A DNA stretch of 16,564 nucleotides, from the NCBI GenBank assembly GCA_021811505.1, contig JAJZOM010000269.1, positions 1 through 16,564 on the forward strand. Direction: 5' to 3'. This DNA comes from Thermoplasmata archaeon. Lineage in GTDB: Archaea > Thermoplasmatota > Thermoplasmata > Thermoplasmatales > Thermoplasmataceae. Both the position numbers and the translations under genes were made by a program. Positions 14,828-16,564 of the stretch are shown one piece after another (position 1 is the stretch's first letter; every line of letters starts with the position of its first letter). The notes below the pieces were generated by a model. It saw only the letters and a program-made list of their open reading frames with translations, had not been told where the DNA came from and ran no database searches.

Positions 14828-15051
14828 CTTTCCCTATCTTCCCGAATATCTGACACTATTTCCTCTAACTTCAATTTCGAGATTATTGGTCTGACTTTCT
14901 CCATTCTCTCGATTAAGCCTTTATTTTTGGCTCTCCTTATTTCTTCCTGCACAGCCTTTCTAATGATTACGGTGGGATTCAGTTTGAGTTTCTTGATTTC
15001 TTCCCTTTCTTCTTCTGAGATTTTTGCAGAAATTGTGGTATACTTTTTCAT
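14824..15051 (-). CDS. vapB: VapB-type antitoxin
   Basis: A 75-residue charged protein. The N-terminus (KKYTTISAKISEEEREEIKK, then LNPTVIIRKAVQEEIRRA) fits a ribbon-helix-helix DNA-binding fold. The C-terminal tail (RPIISKLKLEEIVSDIRED) is the usual toxin-binding extension. It is expected to neutralise the VapC encoded immediately downstream and to repress the operon. Palindromic TGTATTACA sites just upstream of its ATG are candidate operators. Confidence 0.85.
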   Translation of the reverse strand: MKKYTTISAKISEEEREEIKKLKLNPTVIIRKAVQEEIRRAKNKGLIERMEKVRPIISKLKLEEIVSDIREDRER

Positions 15052-15060
15052 AATACTAAA

Positions 15061-15093
15061 TGTATTACAAATACTTCAATTTTCTGTATTACA
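15061..15093. promoter_or_regulatory. Two TGTATTACA operator candidates upstream of vapB
   Basis: The nine-base sequence TGTATTACA, symmetrical except for its centre, occurs at 15061-15069 and 15085-15093, with a 24-base repeat period. GTATT-ACA-AATAC at 15062-15074 adds a further inverted repeat. The position just before the vapB ATG (15051) suits autorepression by VapBC. Confidence 0.5.
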
Positions 15094-15171
15094 GTTCGAC
15101 AAGTAGTTCAATATGTGTTTTATTATCAATTCTCGACTGGTCCATTCTAATTGTGCTCCGCTTTGGTTCAT
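15076..15171 (-). CDS. Possible 31-residue leader ORF upstream of vapB
   Basis: The frame reads MNQSGAQLEWTSRELIIKHI followed by LNYLSNCNTEN and stops 24 bases before vapB. A strong TATA-like sequence lies about 50 bases upstream. Composition is protein-like but no family is recognised, and no ribosome binding site is evident, so chance is possible. Confidence 0.22.
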   Translation of the reverse strand: MNQSGAQLEWTSRELIIKHILNYLSNCNTEN

Positions 15172-15215
15172 TGTGGGTACCAAGATTTAACCATCACAAA
15201 GCCTCAATTACCTGT

Positions 15216-15235
15216 AAATATTTTTTATATACCCC
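15216..15235 (-). promoter_or_regulatory. Strong TATA-like sequence, candidate promoter of the vapBC region
   Basis: Minus-strand GGTATATAAAAAATATTTA is one of the best TATA matches in the window. A start near 15200 would transcribe the 31-residue ORF, the operator repeats, vapB and vapC. Equally, a weaker promoter inside the operators could serve vapB directly. Confidence 0.4.
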
Positions 15236-15478
15236 AAAGATCTAACAATAATGACTCTAACTTTTTAGGTCCTTTTGATCACTACATCCATGATTTCCTT
15301 CAGATATGGTACAGATGAGGATCGTGGTGCCAATAATGGTAGACATAAGTGAGAAATGGGTAACCGGGGGGGAAAATATATGATCATAGAGATCAATTAG
15401 ATGCTGAACGGGATATTTTCGAAATTGCAGCAGTTCCAGCACGCTATTAAAATCAATAGCTGCGATCATTATCAAAAC
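15236..15478. other. Intergenic stretch, nothing recognised
   Basis: Between the vapB upstream region and the next gene I find no convincing coding frame, RNA gene or repeat. A minus-strand frame at 15257-15475 exists but has an unconvincing composition and no promoter or ribosome binding site. A G7 run lies near 15365-15371. Confidence 0.4.
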
Positions 15479-15488
15479 CTTATATCAG
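15479..15488 (+). promoter_or_regulatory. TATA box of the 174-residue protein gene
   Basis: CTTATATCAG is centred about 25 bases before ATG 15508, predicting a leaderless mRNA and favouring that start over TTG 15493 and ATG 15502. Confidence 0.45.
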
Positions 15489-15507
15489 TAAATTGCAATG
15501 CATGATT

Positions 15508-16032
15508 ATGGTTGCAGAAGATAAGCTGAAGTCCGCCATAGTAAATTCCAGGAAAGTTTCAGAGGACGGCTCACTCGTTATTTATGATCTGACAAGAGAC
15601 ATTGATTTTTCAAATCCAAAAATTGTGGCAAGGGCTTTGTCCGAGGTATTCTTTGAAAAAGATGCAATGAGCTGGTTCAAAGTTAATGACGACCAGGTAG
15701 ATTTTGAACCTACATACAAGGTTCGCGTAGTTCTGGCAGAGGAGCATAACCGTCAGCTAGAAAACACAGTGGATGACTTCCTCAAGGATCTGCAGAAAGA
15801 GGACATTTCCAAGGTCTACTCCAAGCAGATCAAGGAAGGTGCAAGCCATGCCTCACATATTCAGTCAGCAATGGCCGTCGGTGCGATCACGTCAGCCCTA
15901 TTTCGGCATTCAGAGAAAAAAGTCTATGCAGACTCAATTAGGGATGATCTCTTTGTTGATCTTCTTGAAAAGCTCGAAATAAGGTCACTTAATGACAAGG
16001 ATCTTATGGACTGGAAGAACCTACCACTCTGA
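15508..16032 (+). CDS. Unrecognised soluble protein, 174 residues
   Basis: No family is recognised. The product is acidic and soluble with no membrane segment or cysteine. It has an N-terminal mixed region (VAEDKLKSAIVNSRKVSEDG, then LVIYDLTRDIDF), a central segment with YKVRVVLAEEHNRQLENTVD, and a helical C-terminal part (SHASHIQSAMAVGAITSALF) followed by KVYADSIRDDLFVDLLEKL. The two histidines in ASHASHIQ are striking but not a known metal site on their own. It is monocistronic with its own TATA box; the genes around it are toxin-antitoxin related, yet it does not look like either partner. The frame is intact and its composition is protein-like, so I treat it as a real gene. Confidence 0.65.
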   Translation: MVAEDKLKSAIVNSRKVSEDGSLVIYDLTRDIDFSNPKIVARALSEVFFEKDAMSWFKVNDDQVDFEPTYKVRVVLAEEHNRQLENTVDDFLKDLQKEDISKVYSKQIKEGASHASHIQSAMAVGAITSALFRHSEKKVYADSIRDDLFVDLLEKLEIRSLNDKDLMDWKNLPL

Positions 16033-16149
16033 CAAAATTTAAAAAAAGTAAATTTAACAATCCCAGCCTTCTAATGATCTTGTTTCTTAGCGCCCATAAT
16101 TTTTGATGCCACATGGAGCTTGGAGAAAAATCCACTCCTCATCTATATC

Positions 16150-16251
16150 ATGGAGCAAGAAAGACACATTTTGGACCGGTCGACATCTGCTTATGTTTTA
16201 AGGGAATACCTCAATCTTGCCGCTTCTTCATCGAGTTATTATTGGTCATAA
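16150..16251 (+). pseudogene. Possible antitoxin-like remnant
   Basis: The frame MEQERHILDRSTSAYVLREY, then LNLAASSSSYYWS, resembles the second helix region of ribbon-helix-helix antitoxins (xDRSTxxxxLREYL). The open frame extends upstream without an ATG, and the first strand and helix are missing. It is convergent with the VapC fragment at the window end, so it is not in operon order with it. Confidence 0.25.
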
Positions 16252-16302
16252 CCTTTGTACATCATAAACTGCTGTTGATGGATTAATACACAACCAAGTT
16301 TA

Positions 16303-16564
16303 TCAATAGTTTTTGACCTCTACACCGTCTATGCCAGAAAAATGTTTGGTGTTCCTGGTGAGTACAGGTTCCTTCTTAAATTTACAAATGCCTGCAATCA
16401 TAGCATCCTCTGGATCCATTGTTGTTCCGGATCTGCGTCTTTCGGCATATATCTTCCCCGCTTCTTCCGCAGATTCCATTTCAAGAGGGATTATAGGAAG
16501 TCCGCCAATCACATTGATAACCCTTCTTTTTTCCTCTCCTTGTTTTATGCTAAGAGAAATGTCG
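16303..16564 (-). CDS. Second VapC-type PIN-domain toxin, C-terminal part (cut by window end)
   Basis: The minus-strand frame is open to the window edge and ends at 16303. Visible residues include SIKQGEEKRRVINVIGGLPI, then IPLEMESAEEAGKIYAERRR, TTMDPEDAMIAGI and EPVLTRNTKHFSGIDGVEV. D-P-E-D-A-MIA and the L-T-R-N-T-KHF element are the third and fourth conserved motifs of VapC PIN domains. The N-terminal Asp and Glu motifs should lie beyond the window. A GTG near 16512 could be mistaken for a start, but the family match continues upstream of it. Its antitoxin would be expected just outside the window. Confidence 0.85.
   Translation of the reverse strand, partial: DISLSIKQGEEKRRVINVIGGLPIIPLEMESAEEAGKIYAERRRSGTTMDPEDAMIAGICKFKKEPVLTRNTKHFSGIDGVEVKNY

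Noticed and set aside
15257..15475. 72-residue minus-strand frame
   Set aside because: No regulatory signals and an unconvincing mix of hydrophobic and charged residues; not a match to anything known to me.
16112..16200. Plus-strand frame starting MPHGAWRKIHSS
   Set aside because: Short, in a different frame from the antitoxin-like remnant, and without any family resemblance.
1..16564. tRNA or rRNA genes, CRISPR arrays, insertion sequences, prophage
   Set aside because: Looked for by eye on both strands; no cloverleaf, spaced direct repeats, transposase motifs or phage structural genes were found. A covariance-model scan was not possible.

Overview
The window looks like chromosomal DNA of an archaeon, most likely an acidophilic or heterotrophic member of the Thermoplasmata. 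Several things support this. Upstream regions carry TATA boxes about 26 bases before predicted starts, so many mRNAs would be leaderless, with archaeal GGTG-type ribosome binding sites inside operons. There is a cytochrome b / Rieske / cupredoxin cluster without a cytochrome c1. The cupredoxin carries many N-glycosylation sequons, and there are VapBC toxin-antitoxin genes. The taxonomic call is inference; no rRNA or tRNA gene is present to anchor it.

Bases 1-3844 hold a molybdenum hydroxylase locus of the xanthine dehydrogenase / aerobic CO dehydrogenase superfamily. The minus strand encodes the FAD (medium), 2Fe-2S (small) and molybdopterin (large, cut by the window edge) subunits in the order M-S-L, preceded by an XdhC/CoxI-type maturation factor with its own promoter. 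A MocA-like cytidylyltransferase, which would make the cytosine-dinucleotide form of the cofactor, is divergent on the plus strand. Bases 3845-5905 hold two membrane proteins of unknown function on the plus strand.

Bases 5886-12881 (minus strand) form the respiratory block: cupredoxin, Rieske protein and cytochrome b in one tight operon, then a polytopic membrane protein with a SCQCEG motif, then a large membrane polyferredoxin with a NapH-like C-terminal half. The plus-strand membrane protein at 5021-5905 is a paralogue of the N-terminal membrane half of that polyferredoxin and overlaps it tail to tail. The polyferredoxin gene and the cupredoxin operon share a 62-base upstream element, alignable without gaps, that contains the TATA box; this argues for common control. 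A ribbon-helix-helix regulator (13166-13744) is divergent from the cupredoxin operon. The most interesting proposal is therefore a co-regulated quinol/cupredoxin oxidoreductase plus membrane Fe-S module.

Bases 13745-16564 are an accessory tail: a decayed MarR-like fragment and another decayed fragment, a VapBC pair with palindromic operator candidates and possible flanking micro-ORFs, an unrecognised 174-residue protein, an antitoxin-like remnant, and the C-terminal part of a second VapC running off the window end.
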